Positions 34,504-41,571 of a DNA stretch of 50,795 nucleotides are shown here, piece after piece (position 1 is the first letter of the stretch; every line of letters begins with the position of its first letter). The notes below the pieces were generated by a model, which saw only the letters and a program-made list of their open reading frames with translations, did not search any database and had not been told where the DNA came from. Origin of the DNA: Alphaproteobacteria bacterium. Lineage in GTDB: Bacteria > Pseudomonadota > Alphaproteobacteria > Rhizobiales > Amorphaceae. Both the position numbers and the translations under genes were made by a program. Location: NCBI GenBank assembly GCA_030431335.1, contig JAUIJH010000020.1:1-50795 (forward strand). Direction: 5' to 3'.

Positions 34504-35415
34504 ATGGGTGCGATGCAGACCAAGCCGAAAGCCACCCCGGAAGCGGTGGCGCCAGCCGTCCCCCCGCAGGGGCCGCCGGGCGCCGCGGAGGCGCCCGCGG
34601 CCGCGCGCGACAAGGGCCGGGCGGAGCGCGCCTTCGCCCTCCTCGGGCGGGTCGGCCCGGACCTTGCGGTCGGCCTCGTCGCGCTCCTCAGCGGGCTCCT
34701 TCTGTGGCACCTGGCCACGCTCTACAACTTCAACTACGTGATCAATTTCCAGAACGTGCCGTCGCCGCTGCGCGTGTTCGACGCCTTCCTCACCCAGCTC
34801 GCCGACGAAGAGTTCTACATCCACATCCTGGTGTCGCTGCGGCGCATCCTGATCGGCTACGTGCTGGCGGTGATCCTAGGCGTGGCGGCCGGCGTCGCCA
34901 TGGCGCGCTCGCGCTTCGCCCGCGCCTTCATCTACCCCTACATCGAGATCCTGCGCCCCATTCCCGCCGTGGCGTGGATCCCGCTCGCCATCCTGATGTG
35001 GCCGTCGGAGGAATCCTCCATCGTCTACATCACCTTCCTCGGCGCGCTCTTTCCCATCGTCCTCAACACCATGCACGGCGTGGAGCAGACCTCCGAGGTG
35101 CTGGTGCGGGCGGCCAAGTCGCTGGGCGCCTCGCGGCTCCAGATCTTCCGCCACGTGATCCTGCCGGGGGCGCTGCCGTCCATTTCGGCGGGCCTTGCCA
35201 TCGGCATGGGGGTGAGCTGGTTCTCGCTGCTGGCCGGCGAGATCATCTCCGGCCAATACGGCATCGGCTACTTCACCTGGAACGCCTATTCGCTGATCAA
35301 CTATCCCGACATCGTCGTCGGCATGCTGATGATCGGCGCGCTCGGAACGCTGTGCACCTACCTGGTGCGCGTCGCGATGCGCCCGCTTCTCGTCTGGCAG
35401 CGGAGGACGCGGTGA
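34504..35415 (+). CDS. ABC transporter permease (SsuC/TauC/NrtB type)
   Basis: About 303 residues with a long Pro/Ala-rich N-terminus (about 45 residues), then six membrane segments and the EAA-like loop VLVRAAKSLGASRLQIFRHVILPGALPSISAGLAIGMG, typical of nitrate/sulfonate permeases. The start is uncertain: ATG 34504 or GTG 34489. Its stop overlaps the next start (GTGA at 35412-35415). Confidence 0.92.
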   Translation: MGAMQTKPKATPEAVAPAVPPQGPPGAAEAPAAARDKGRAERAFALLGRVGPDLAVGLVALLSGLLLWHLATLYNFNYVINFQNVPSPLRVFDAFLTQLADEEFYIHILVSLRRILIGYVLAVILGVAAGVAMARSRFARAFIYPYIEILRPIPAVAWIPLAILMWPSEESSIVYITFLGALFPIVLNTMHGVEQTSEVLVRAAKSLGASRLQIFRHVILPGALPSISAGLAIGMGVSWFSLLAGEIISGQYGIGYFTWNAYSLINYPDIVVGMLMIGALGTLCTYLVRVAMRPLLVWQRRTR

Positions 35416-36128
35416 TCGCGGCGGCGCTCGCCTCCCAGTCCTCCGCGCGGCTCGCGACCGTCGGGCGCGCGCTCGCCGCGCGCTGGCCGATGGTCGCGGC
35501 GACGGCGCTGGCCACGCTCGTCGTCAGCGTCGCCCTTCAACTCGCCGCGCTGGCGCTGCGGTTCGGCAGCCTGCCCAACTACGTCACCTTCTACGACTGG
35601 CCGGGCAACGTGCGCACCATCGTCGCCTCGACGCCCGCCATCAGCGACATGCTGCCGATCATCGCCGACGAGTGGCTCGTCGAGATCGGCTACATGAACT
35701 ACGATTTCGGGCTCGGCATCTCCGAATGGGCGTTCACGCTGATCCCGCTCAACATGCTGGCCGTGGCCGCCACCGGCGCGATGGTGGGGACGCTGCTGGC
35801 CGTCTGGCGCGAGCGGCGCGCGTGCGCCCGCGAGGTCCGGCTCGGCTCGGCCGCGGCGGGGGGGCTCGGGGCCTCGTGCGTCGCGCTCACCTCGCTCACC
35901 ATGTCGTGGGTCGTGTGCTGCGCCACGCCCAACTGGGTCGTCGGCCTCGCGATGATGGGGCTCGGCGTCTCCACCTCGCTGTGGCTGGAACCCGTCGGCG
36001 GGTGGGTGGCGCTGGCGGGCTTCTCGCTTCTCGCGCTCGCCATCCTTTGGGCCGCCGCCCCGCCGCGCGCGCAGGGCGATGGCCCGTCCGCCGTCGCCGC
36101 CCGGCCGATCACCAGGGTCACCTCATGA
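35412..36128 (+). CDS. Unrecognised membrane protein inside the ABC operon
   Basis: A 238-residue protein starting at GTG 35412, overlapped with the genes on both sides. About five hydrophobic segments: 27-45, a periplasmic stretch with FYDWPGNVRTIV and DEWLVEIGYMNYDFGLGISEW, then 115-135, and three near the C-terminus (GLGASCVALTSLTMSWVVCCATPNWVVGLAMMGLGVSTSLW). It lacks the EAA loop of permeases. The Cys in one helix and Cys-Cys pair in the next faintly recall MerT/MerC-type metal carriers, a weak, by-eye comparison. It probably forms part of, or regulates, this transporter. Confidence 0.75.
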   Translation: MIAAALASQSSARLATVGRALAARWPMVAATALATLVVSVALQLAALALRFGSLPNYVTFYDWPGNVRTIVASTPAISDMLPIIADEWLVEIGYMNYDFGLGISEWAFTLIPLNMLAVAATGAMVGTLLAVWRERRACAREVRLGSAAAGGLGASCVALTSLTMSWVVCCATPNWVVGLAMMGLGVSTSLWLEPVGGWVALAGFSLLALAILWAAAPPRAQGDGPSAVAARPITRVTS

Positions 36129-36985
36129 TGGAATCATCGCACATCGTCGCGCTCAACGCCCACCCCATCGCCCGCAAGCGGCGCATCGAGGCGAGCAGCT
36201 GCGGCCGGATCGAGATCGACAACGTCACCATCACGTTCGGCCGGGGCGCGGCCGCGCACCAGGCGGTGTCGACCACCTCGCTGTCCATCGCGCCGGGCGA
36301 ATTCATCTGCATCCTCGGCCCGTCCGGCTGCGGCAAGTCCACATTGCTCAACGCCATCGCCGGCTACGTGGAGCCGACCACCGGCGCCGTCACCGTCGAC
36401 GGCGAGCGCGTGACGGGCCCCGGCCCCGACCGCGGCATGGTATTCCAGCAATATTCGCTGTTCCCGTGGAAGACGATCCGCGAAAACATCGCCTTCGGTC
36501 CCATGGTGGCCGGCCACAGCCGCGACGAATGCAGCGCCACGGCCAACACCTTCCTGGAAATGGTGGGCCTGTCCAAGTTCGCCTCCAAGTATCCGTCCGA
36601 GCTGTCGGGCGGCATGCAGCAGCGCGTCGGCATCGCCCGCGCGCTCGCCAACTATCCGACCGTGTTGTTGATGGACGAGCCGTTCGGCGCGCTCGACGCG
36701 CAGACCCGCCTGATGATGCAGGAGCACCTCCTCGCCATCTGGAACGCCTTCAAGGTGACGGTGGTGTTCGTCACCCACGACGTCGACGAGGCGATCTTCC
36801 TGGCCGACCGCGTCCTCGTCATGAGCGCGAGCCCCGGCGCCATCATGGCCGACCTTCCCGTTCCCCTGCCGCGCCCGCGCGACCCCGACATCGCGACCAC
36901 GGCCGACTTCATGCAGCTGAAGAAGAAGTGCCTGGAGCACATCCGCGCCGAAAGCCTCAAGGCGTTCGAGCAGCAGAACCATTGA
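36125..36985 (+). CDS. ABC transporter ATP-binding protein (SsuB/TauB/NrtD type)
   Basis: A 286-residue ATPase starting at ATG 36125 (overlap ATGA). Walker [10 protein letters not shown] (65-73), signature LSGGMQQRV (160-168), Walker B LLMDEP (181-186), H-loop FVTHDVDEAIFLADRV. An N-terminal extension of about 28 residues precedes the core. It pairs with the permease at 34504-35415. Ten bases separate it from the Sco gene, so transport and copper genes share a transcript. Confidence 0.94.
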   Translation: MMESSHIVALNAHPIARKRRIEASSCGRIEIDNVTITFGRGAAAHQAVSTTSLSIAPGEFICILGPSGCGKSTLLNAIAGYVEPTTGAVTVDGERVTGPGPDRGMVFQQYSLFPWKTIRENIAFGPMVAGHSRDECSATANTFLEMVGLSKFASKYPSELSGGMQQRVGIARALANYPTVLLMDEPFGALDAQTRLMMQEHLLAIWNAFKVTVVFVTHDVDEAIFLADRVLVMSASPGAIMADLPVPLPRPRDPDIATTADFMQLKKKCLEHIRAESLKAFEQQNH

Positions 36986-36994
36986 GCCGCTGAG

Positions 36995-37588
36995 ATGATG
37001 CGCCCGCTCGCAGCGTTCCTCGGCCTCCTCGCCCTCCTGTCGCCGGCGGCGGCGGAGGTGCGCGGGGTGGTGCTGGACGCGCCGTCGCCCATCGCGCCCT
37101 TCGTGCTGGAAGCGCACGACGGCTCGCCCTTCACGCAGGACGACCTCGCCGGCCACTGGTCGCTGGTGTTCCTCGGCTACACCCACTGCCCGGACGTGTG
37201 CCCCTTCACCCTCGCCAACCTCGCGGCGGTGCGCAGCGAGATGAGCCAGCTCATGCGCCCGGAAAGCCTGCCGCAGATCGTGTTCCTGGCGGTCGACCCG
37301 GCGCGCGACCGGCCGCTCCTCGCCGCCTACGTGGAGCACTTCGACATCGCCTTCACCGGCGTCACGGGCGCGCGCGAGGGGATCGACGGGTTCACGACAA
37401 GCCTCGACGGCTTCTACCGCCTGGAGAAAAAAGGCCCGGACGACGACGCCTACGCCGTCACCCACAGCGCGGCGGTCTCGCTGATCAATCCGGCCGGCGA
37501 GATCGTCGCCAAGCTGAGCCCGCCGTTCGCGCCGTTCGAGACGGCGAACTACATCAACCGCGTCATGCGCACCGGCCAAGCCGACTGA
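36995..37588 (+). CDS. Sco1/SenC-family copper chaperone
   Basis: A 197-residue exported thioredoxin-fold protein. N-terminal signal (MMRPLAAFLGLLALLSPAAA), copper motif CPDVCP (Cys65, Cys69) and the third ligand His157 (VTHSAAV), all as in Sco. Sco proteins insert Cu into the CuA site of cytochrome oxidase or nitrous oxide reductase. No oxidase is visible in the window, so the target here may be another copper or haem protein. Confidence 0.93.
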   Translation: MMRPLAAFLGLLALLSPAAAEVRGVVLDAPSPIAPFVLEAHDGSPFTQDDLAGHWSLVFLGYTHCPDVCPFTLANLAAVRSEMSQLMRPESLPQIVFLAVDPARDRPLLAAYVEHFDIAFTGVTGAREGIDGFTTSLDGFYRLEKKGPDDDAYAVTHSAAVSLINPAGEIVAKLSPPFAPFETANYINRVMRTGQAD

Positions 37589-37603
37589 TCGGAGCACGAC
37601 CTC

Positions 37604-38107
37604 ATGAACCGTCTCGCCGCGACCGCAGCCAGTCTCGCCCTCGTCCTCGCCGCCGCCGCGTCGCCGGCGGCAAGCGCGGAGAAATCACCGCTGACCGCCT
37701 CGCACATGGTGGCACCGGCGCCGCCGCCCGGCGTCAACACCATGGCCATCTACGGCACGCTCCACAACGAGGGGGATGCGCCGCTCGTCCTCACCGGCAT
37801 CGAGGCGGCCGGCTTCGCCAGCGCGATGCTGCACGAGACGGTCACCACCGACGGCATCGTCACCATGCGCCACCGCATGGCGATCGAGATCGGGCCGGGC
37901 GAAACGGTCGCCTTCGCGCCCGGCGGCATCCACATCATGCTGATGAACCCCACCGGGGCGGTCGCGCCGGGTGAGACCATCGCCGGCGTCCTGCGGCTCG
38001 GCGACGGGTCGGCGGTGATCTTCGAGGCGACGATCACCGGCAAGGCCCCGATGGAAATGCGCAAGGGCCACGAGGGCATGGCGCACAAGGCGGACGGCGC
38101 TTCGTGA
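37604..38107 (+). CDS. PCu(A)C periplasmic copper chaperone
   Basis: A 167-residue protein with a signal peptide (cleavage about 25, ASA) and an exact H-X10-M-X21-H-X-M site: His77, Met88, His110, Met112. The C-terminus adds His/Met residues (MEMRKGHEGMAHK). It acts with Sco to load copper. 15 bases after Sco; its stop overlaps the cytochrome GTG start (GTGA). Confidence 0.93.
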   Translation: MNRLAATAASLALVLAAAASPAASAEKSPLTASHMVAPAPPPGVNTMAIYGTLHNEGDAPLVLTGIEAAGFASAMLHETVTTDGIVTMRHRMAIEIGPGETVAFAPGGIHIMLMNPTGAVAPGETIAGVLRLGDGSAVIFEATITGKAPMEMRKGHEGMAHKADGAS

Positions 38108-38724
38108 TCCCAAGGGCACTTGCTGCCTGTTTTATCCTGCTGGCGGCGTTCCCTGCGCCGCTCGCCGCCGATATGATCGACACCGGCGGCGTCGAGCCTT
38201 GGGAGATCTGCGGCCTCTGCCACGGTCTCGACGGCAACAGCGCCACCTCCCGTTTCCCGCGCATCGCGGGGCAGAAGGCGGCGTACATCGAAAAGCAGGT
38301 CCGCGCCTTCCGCTCCGGTGCGCGCTCCAACGACGGCGGGCAGATGCAGGATATCGTCCATGAGATCGAGGCGGCGGACATCGGCCGCATCGCTGCCTAT
38401 TTCTCCCAGCAGCGCGTCGCCAGCCCGCAAGTGCCGCCCGCGGAGGCGGCGCCGGGCGCGGCCCTCTTCGCGCACGGGCGCGAGGGCGTGCCGGCGTGCG
38501 CGCCGTGCCATGGCGCGGGCGCCGCGGCGCCGGAGGGGCTCGTCCCGCCCCATCTCACCGCCCAGCATCGCGCTTATCTGGCAAAGCAGCTGGCCGATTT
38601 CGCCGCCGGCGAGCGCGACAACGACCCGGGCGGCGTGATGCGCGCTGTCGCCGCCGCGCTGACGGCGGCGGAAATCGACGCGCTCGCCGACTATCTGTCG
38701 CAAACGCCGCGGGCCGAACCTTGA
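38104..38724 (+). CDS. Di-haem cytochrome c (c4-like)
   Basis: A 206-residue periplasmic protein starting at GTG 38104. Signal peptide about 1-21, haem sites CGLCH (36-40) and CAPCH (132-136), and probable sixth ligands Met81 (GGQMQDIV) and the Met in GGVMRAVAAAL. The two halves resemble each other, as in cytochrome c4. It could accept or donate electrons for the copper-dependent step of this cluster. Confidence 0.92.
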   Translation: MIPRALAACFILLAAFPAPLAADMIDTGGVEPWEICGLCHGLDGNSATSRFPRIAGQKAAYIEKQVRAFRSGARSNDGGQMQDIVHEIEAADIGRIAAYFSQQRVASPQVPPAEAAPGAALFAHGREGVPACAPCHGAGAAAPEGLVPPHLTAQHRAYLAKQLADFAAGERDNDPGGVMRAVAAALTAAEIDALADYLSQTPRAEP

Positions 38725-39452
38725 GCGCGGCCGACCTGTCGCCCGACACGGCGGTCTATCTCAGCGAATCGAGCGCTGATCTCAACGAGGGGGCGAGCTT
38801 CCTCGACCGGCTCAGCGCCGCCGAACTCGACGCGCTGCGCAAGCTCGGCACCACCATCAACGCCCACGCCGGCGAGACCGTGTTCAACCAGGGCGACCCG
38901 CACGGCGGCATCTGGTTGATCGAAAGGGGCACGATCCGCACCTTCTACGTGTCGCCGTCCGGACGCGAGATCACGCTGGCGAGCTGGACGCCGGGGCACT
39001 TCGTGGGCGGGCCGGAGCTGTTCGGCGTCGGCGAGCACATCTGGTCGGCGCTGGCGGTCACCGACGCGACGCTCCTGTTCCTCAAGGGCAGCACCCTGCG
39101 TGACATCATCGGCCGCTTCCCGGATTTCGCGCTGTGCCTGATCGAGGGGCTGGTGGCCAAGGGCAAGTGCTACTCGGCGCTGGTCCAGATGCTGGGAACG
39201 CGCTCCGTCACCGAGCGGCTGACGCACCTTCTCGTCATCCTCGCCAGCACCCACGGCCGCGCCGACGGCGAACGCCTCGTCATCGAGCGCCAGCTCACGC
39301 ACGAGGAGATCGCCTGCATCGTCGGCGGCACCCGCCAATGGGTGACCAAGACGCTGGACAAGCTGCAAAAGAGCGGGGTGATCTCGGTCACGCGCAAGCG
39401 CATCGTGGTGGAGAACGTCGCCAAGCTGAACGCCCAGCTCGCCAAAAGCTGA
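38721..39452 (+). CDS. Crp/Fnr-family transcriptional regulator (no Fe-S cysteines)
   Basis: A 243-residue protein whose TTG start overlaps the cytochrome stop (TTGA at 38721-38724). Cyclic-nucleotide-like sensor domain about 25-150 (NQGDPHGGIWLIERGTIRTFYVSPSGREITL), C-terminal HTH about 185-220 (QLTHEEIACIVGGTRQWVTKTLDKLQ). It has no N-terminal cysteine cluster, so it is not an oxygen-sensing FNR. Probably controls the cluster in response to a small ligand or redox state. Confidence 0.9.
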   Translation: MSAADLSPDTAVYLSESSADLNEGASFLDRLSAAELDALRKLGTTINAHAGETVFNQGDPHGGIWLIERGTIRTFYVSPSGREITLASWTPGHFVGGPELFGVGEHIWSALAVTDATLLFLKGSTLRDIIGRFPDFALCLIEGLVAKGKCYSALVQMLGTRSVTERLTHLLVILASTHGRADGERLVIERQLTHEEIACIVGGTRQWVTKTLDKLQKSGVISVTRKRIVVENVAKLNAQLAKS

Positions 39453-39529
39453 GCCCCACCCGCCGTCCCCTGGCCCGCACCGCGCTCCGCCCGGTTCGGG
39501 CCCCTCGCACGATCCCGGCCTCGGAGCCT

Positions 39530-39671
39530 GATCGTCGGAGCCGCCGTCGCGCCCTCCGAAGGGCGGCGGACGAGGGGATGGGCAAGGGGCCGAAGGCCCG
39601 CGAAGCGGCTTGCCCTTGCCCATCCCCTCATCCGCTGCCAGAAGGCAGGAGCGACGGCGGCTCCGGCGATC
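39530..39671. repeat. Large nested palindrome with several inner hairpins
   Basis: Outer 21-base arms (39530-39550 and 39651-39671) match in 20 of 21 positions. Inner perfect 17-base arms lie at 39572-39588 and 39613-39629. Smaller hairpins sit between them, GCCCT/AGGGC (39551-39564), GGGCC/GGCCC near 39587-39599 and CTGCC/GGCAG (39635-39648), most with GAA-containing loops. The whole would fold into a branched structure. It lies between convergent genes (39452 and 39739). It may terminate both and/or be a mobile palindromic repeat or structured RNA. Confidence 0.75.
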
Positions 39672-39738
39672 GGGCGGCCCTGATTGTTGGTGAGACCCGA
39701 GCCCGCCAGAGGCCCCTTTCAGCCCCGCACCCAAATGC

Positions 39739-40554
39739 CTAGCCGACGAACGCGCGCTCGATCACGAAATCGGCCGGCGCGTTGTTGGCGCCTTCCACCA
39801 GGTCGAAGCTCTCCAGGAGCTCCTTGGTTTCCTTCAGCATCTCCATCGAGCCGCAGATCATCGCGCGGTCCGTGGCCGGATCGAGAGGCGAGACACCGAG
39901 ATCGGCGAACAGCTGGCCGGAGCGGATCAAATCGGTGATACGGCCCGTGCGCTCGTACGGCTCGCGCGTCGCGGTGGCGTAGAAGGTGAGGCGGCTGGTA
40001 TCGAACAGCTCGTTCAGCATCTCGTCGGCCTTGACGGCCGCGACCAGCTCCTGGCCGTAGTGCAGCTCCGCCACCGTGCGGCAGGTCTGCGTCAGGATGA
40101 TTTCCTCGAATTTCTCGTAAGTCTCCGGGTCGCGGATCAGGCTGGCGAAGGGGGCGATGCCGGTGCCGGTGGAGAACATGTAGAGCCGCTTGCCCGGCAG
40201 CAGCGCGTCGTTGACCAGCGTGCCGGTGGGCTTCTTGCGCATCAGCACCGTGTCGCCGGGCTGTATCTTCTGGAGATGCTCGGTGAGGGGGCCGTTCGGC
40301 ACCTTGATGGAGAAGAACTCCAGCGCCTCGTCCCACGCCGGGCTCGCCACCGAGTACGCGCGATAGAGCGGCTTGCCGTCCACCATCAGCCCGATCATCA
40401 CGAACTCGCCCGAGCGGAAGCGGAACGCCTGCGGCCGGTCCGTGCGGAAGGCGAACAGCGTGTCCGTATAGTGCGTCACCTCCTCGACGGTGAGGGGGTA
40501 GGCGCCGGGCGGCGCGGCAATCTCGGCTTGCGGCGTGGACTGGATGGCGTTCAT
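39739..40554 (-). CDS. fpr: Ferredoxin-NADP(+) reductase, bacterial type
   Basis: A 271-residue flavoprotein starting at ATG 40554. FAD motif RAYSVAS (65-71), NADP motif GTGIAPF (130-136), later CGSMEM, and C-terminal ERAFVG, all as in alphaproteobacterial Fpr. It passes electrons between NADPH and ferredoxin or flavodoxin. It follows the 7Fe ferredoxin gene by 71 bases on the same strand, so the pair forms a ready NADPH-to-ferredoxin line, possibly for the flavoprotein at 41572. Confidence 0.95.
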   Translation of the reverse strand: MNAIQSTPQAEIAAPPGAYPLTVEEVTHYTDTLFAFRTDRPQAFRFRSGEFVMIGLMVDGKPLYRAYSVASPAWDEALEFFSIKVPNGPLTEHLQKIQPGDTVLMRKKPTGTLVNDALLPGKRLYMFSTGTGIAPFASLIRDPETYEKFEEIILTQTCRTVAELHYGQELVAAVKADEMLNELFDTSRLTFYATATREPYERTGRITDLIRSGQLFADLGVSPLDPATDRAMICGSMEMLKETKELLESFDLVEGANNAPADFVIERAFVG

Positions 40555-40625
40555 CGTCAACTCGCGTTCGTTTTGCTGCAGCGATCGGGGTTTCGGCCTT
40601 TTCGCGCAAGGGGGGGCGCTGCCGA

Positions 40626-40961
40626 TCAGGCGGATTGGCGGGAATTTTCGCTCAAAAGCGGCAATTTGTCCGGCGTGCCGTTCCACGCTTCGGCGTCCGG
40701 CAGGGGATCCTTCTTCTCGGTGATCACCGGCCATTCGGCGGCGAGGCGCGCGTTGAGCGCGAGCCAGCGCTCGGCCTGCGGGTCGGTGTCGGGCAGGATC
40801 GCCTCGGCCGGGCATTCCGGCTCGCACACCCCGCAATCGATGCACTCGTCGGGGTTGATCACCAGCATGTTCTCGCCTTCGTAGAAGCAGTCGACGGGGC
40901 ACACCTCCACGCAGTCGGTGTACTTGCAGCGAATGCATTGTTCGGTCACCACGAACGTCAT
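40626..40961 (-). CDS. fdxA: 7Fe ferredoxin (FdxA type)
   Basis: A 111-residue protein starting at ATG 40961 after GGAGG (a longer frame to 41021 adds an unlikely N-terminus). Cluster motifs [14 protein letters not shown] and [12 protein letters not shown] fit one [3Fe-4S] and one [4Fe-4S] cluster, and the C-terminal helix extension ([16 protein letters not shown]) is usual for FdxA. Electron carrier in the cytoplasm. It is divergent from the DUF971 gene. Confidence 0.95.
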   Translation of the reverse strand: MTFVVTEQCIRCKYTDCVEVCPVDCFYEGENMLVINPDECIDCGVCEPECPAEAILPDTDPQAERWLALNARLAAEWPVITEKKDPLPDAEAWNGTPDKLPLLSENSRQSA

Positions 40962-41059
40962 CGAGCCCTCCACGTCTGCGTTGGTCCCCTTGTGGCGCGG
41001 CGAACCGGCAAGATCAGTCAACTAATTGCTGTTGCCACACGATGGTGTGCGCAATCTTG

Positions 41060-41104
41060 GCTGAGCCGATCCACGCTGAGCCGATCGACGCCGAGCCGAT
41101 CCAC
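41060..41104. repeat. Three 15-bp tandem repeats in a divergent promoter region
   Basis: GCTGAGCCGATCCAC (41060-41074), GCTGAGCCGATCGAC (41075-41089) and GCCGAGCCGATCCAC (41090-41104) lie between fdxA (leftward) and the DUF971 gene (rightward). The spacing of 15 is a whole number of codons, but the only frames through it are short and lack family features. It could be an array of regulator half-sites. Confidence 0.8.
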
Positions 41105-41120
41105 GATGGAGTTTCGAACC

Positions 41121-41480
41121 ATGAGCGCAACACCCGCAAGCGCCTGGCCCCTTACGCTGCGCGTGCCGAAGGCGCGCGACGTCCTCGTCATCGAGTGGGA
41201 CGACGGCTCGCAGGACCGCCTCGTGGCCGCGCTGTTGCGCGAGCGCTGCCCCTCCGCGCGCGCCAAGCGCGACCGGCTCGACGGCGAGCCGCCCGGCATC
41301 GCCCCCGGCCTCACCATCGAGACCATCGACCCCATCGGCCAGTACGCGGTCAACATCGCGTTCTCGGACGGCCACGGGCGCGGCATCTTCCCCTTCAGCT
41401 TCCTCCACGCGCTGGCCGGGGAGGCGCGGATCGAACGAGAAAAGTTCGCGACAAACGCAATAACGAGACAAATGCAATAA
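41121..41480 (+). CDS. DUF971 (gamma-butyrobetaine hydroxylase N-terminal-like) protein
   Basis: A 119-residue protein starting at ATG 41121 (GGAG nine bases upstream). The core has RDVLVIEWDDGSQDRLVAALLRERCPSARAKRDR, then TIETIDPIGQYAVNIAFSDGHGRGIFPFSFLHAL, the DUF971 pattern often found beside iron-sulfur assembly proteins. Ligand residues of the fold include the Cys in LRERCPSA. About 91 bases before the flavoprotein gene. It may help insert or shield an iron-sulfur or metal centre of this cluster. Confidence 0.85.
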   Translation: MSATPASAWPLTLRVPKARDVLVIEWDDGSQDRLVAALLRERCPSARAKRDRLDGEPPGIAPGLTIETIDPIGQYAVNIAFSDGHGRGIFPFSFLHALAGEARIEREKFATNAITRQMQ

Positions 41481-41571
41481 ATTGACCGACCCCCGTCCGG
41501 CCCTGGCCCATAGCTTGAATGAGAACAGGACGAGCTCCTGACAGCCTCTCCTGACAGCCAAGGTATCGAGC

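Noticed and set aside
36995..38724. The copper genes as part of a nitrous oxide reductase (nos) cluster.
   Set aside because: No nosZ, nosR, nosD, nosF or nosY is present in the window; only a NosL-like tail on the receptor recalls it.
38721..39452. The regulator as an oxygen-sensing FNR.
   Set aside because: No N-terminal Cys cluster; cysteines present are isolated and internal. No TTGAT-N4-ATCAA site was found nearby.
41042..41485. Frame through the 15-bp repeats giving AEPIH/AEPID peptides.
   Set aside because: It reads the DUF971 gene out of frame afterwards and becomes Arg-rich; the repeats are better explained as non-coding.
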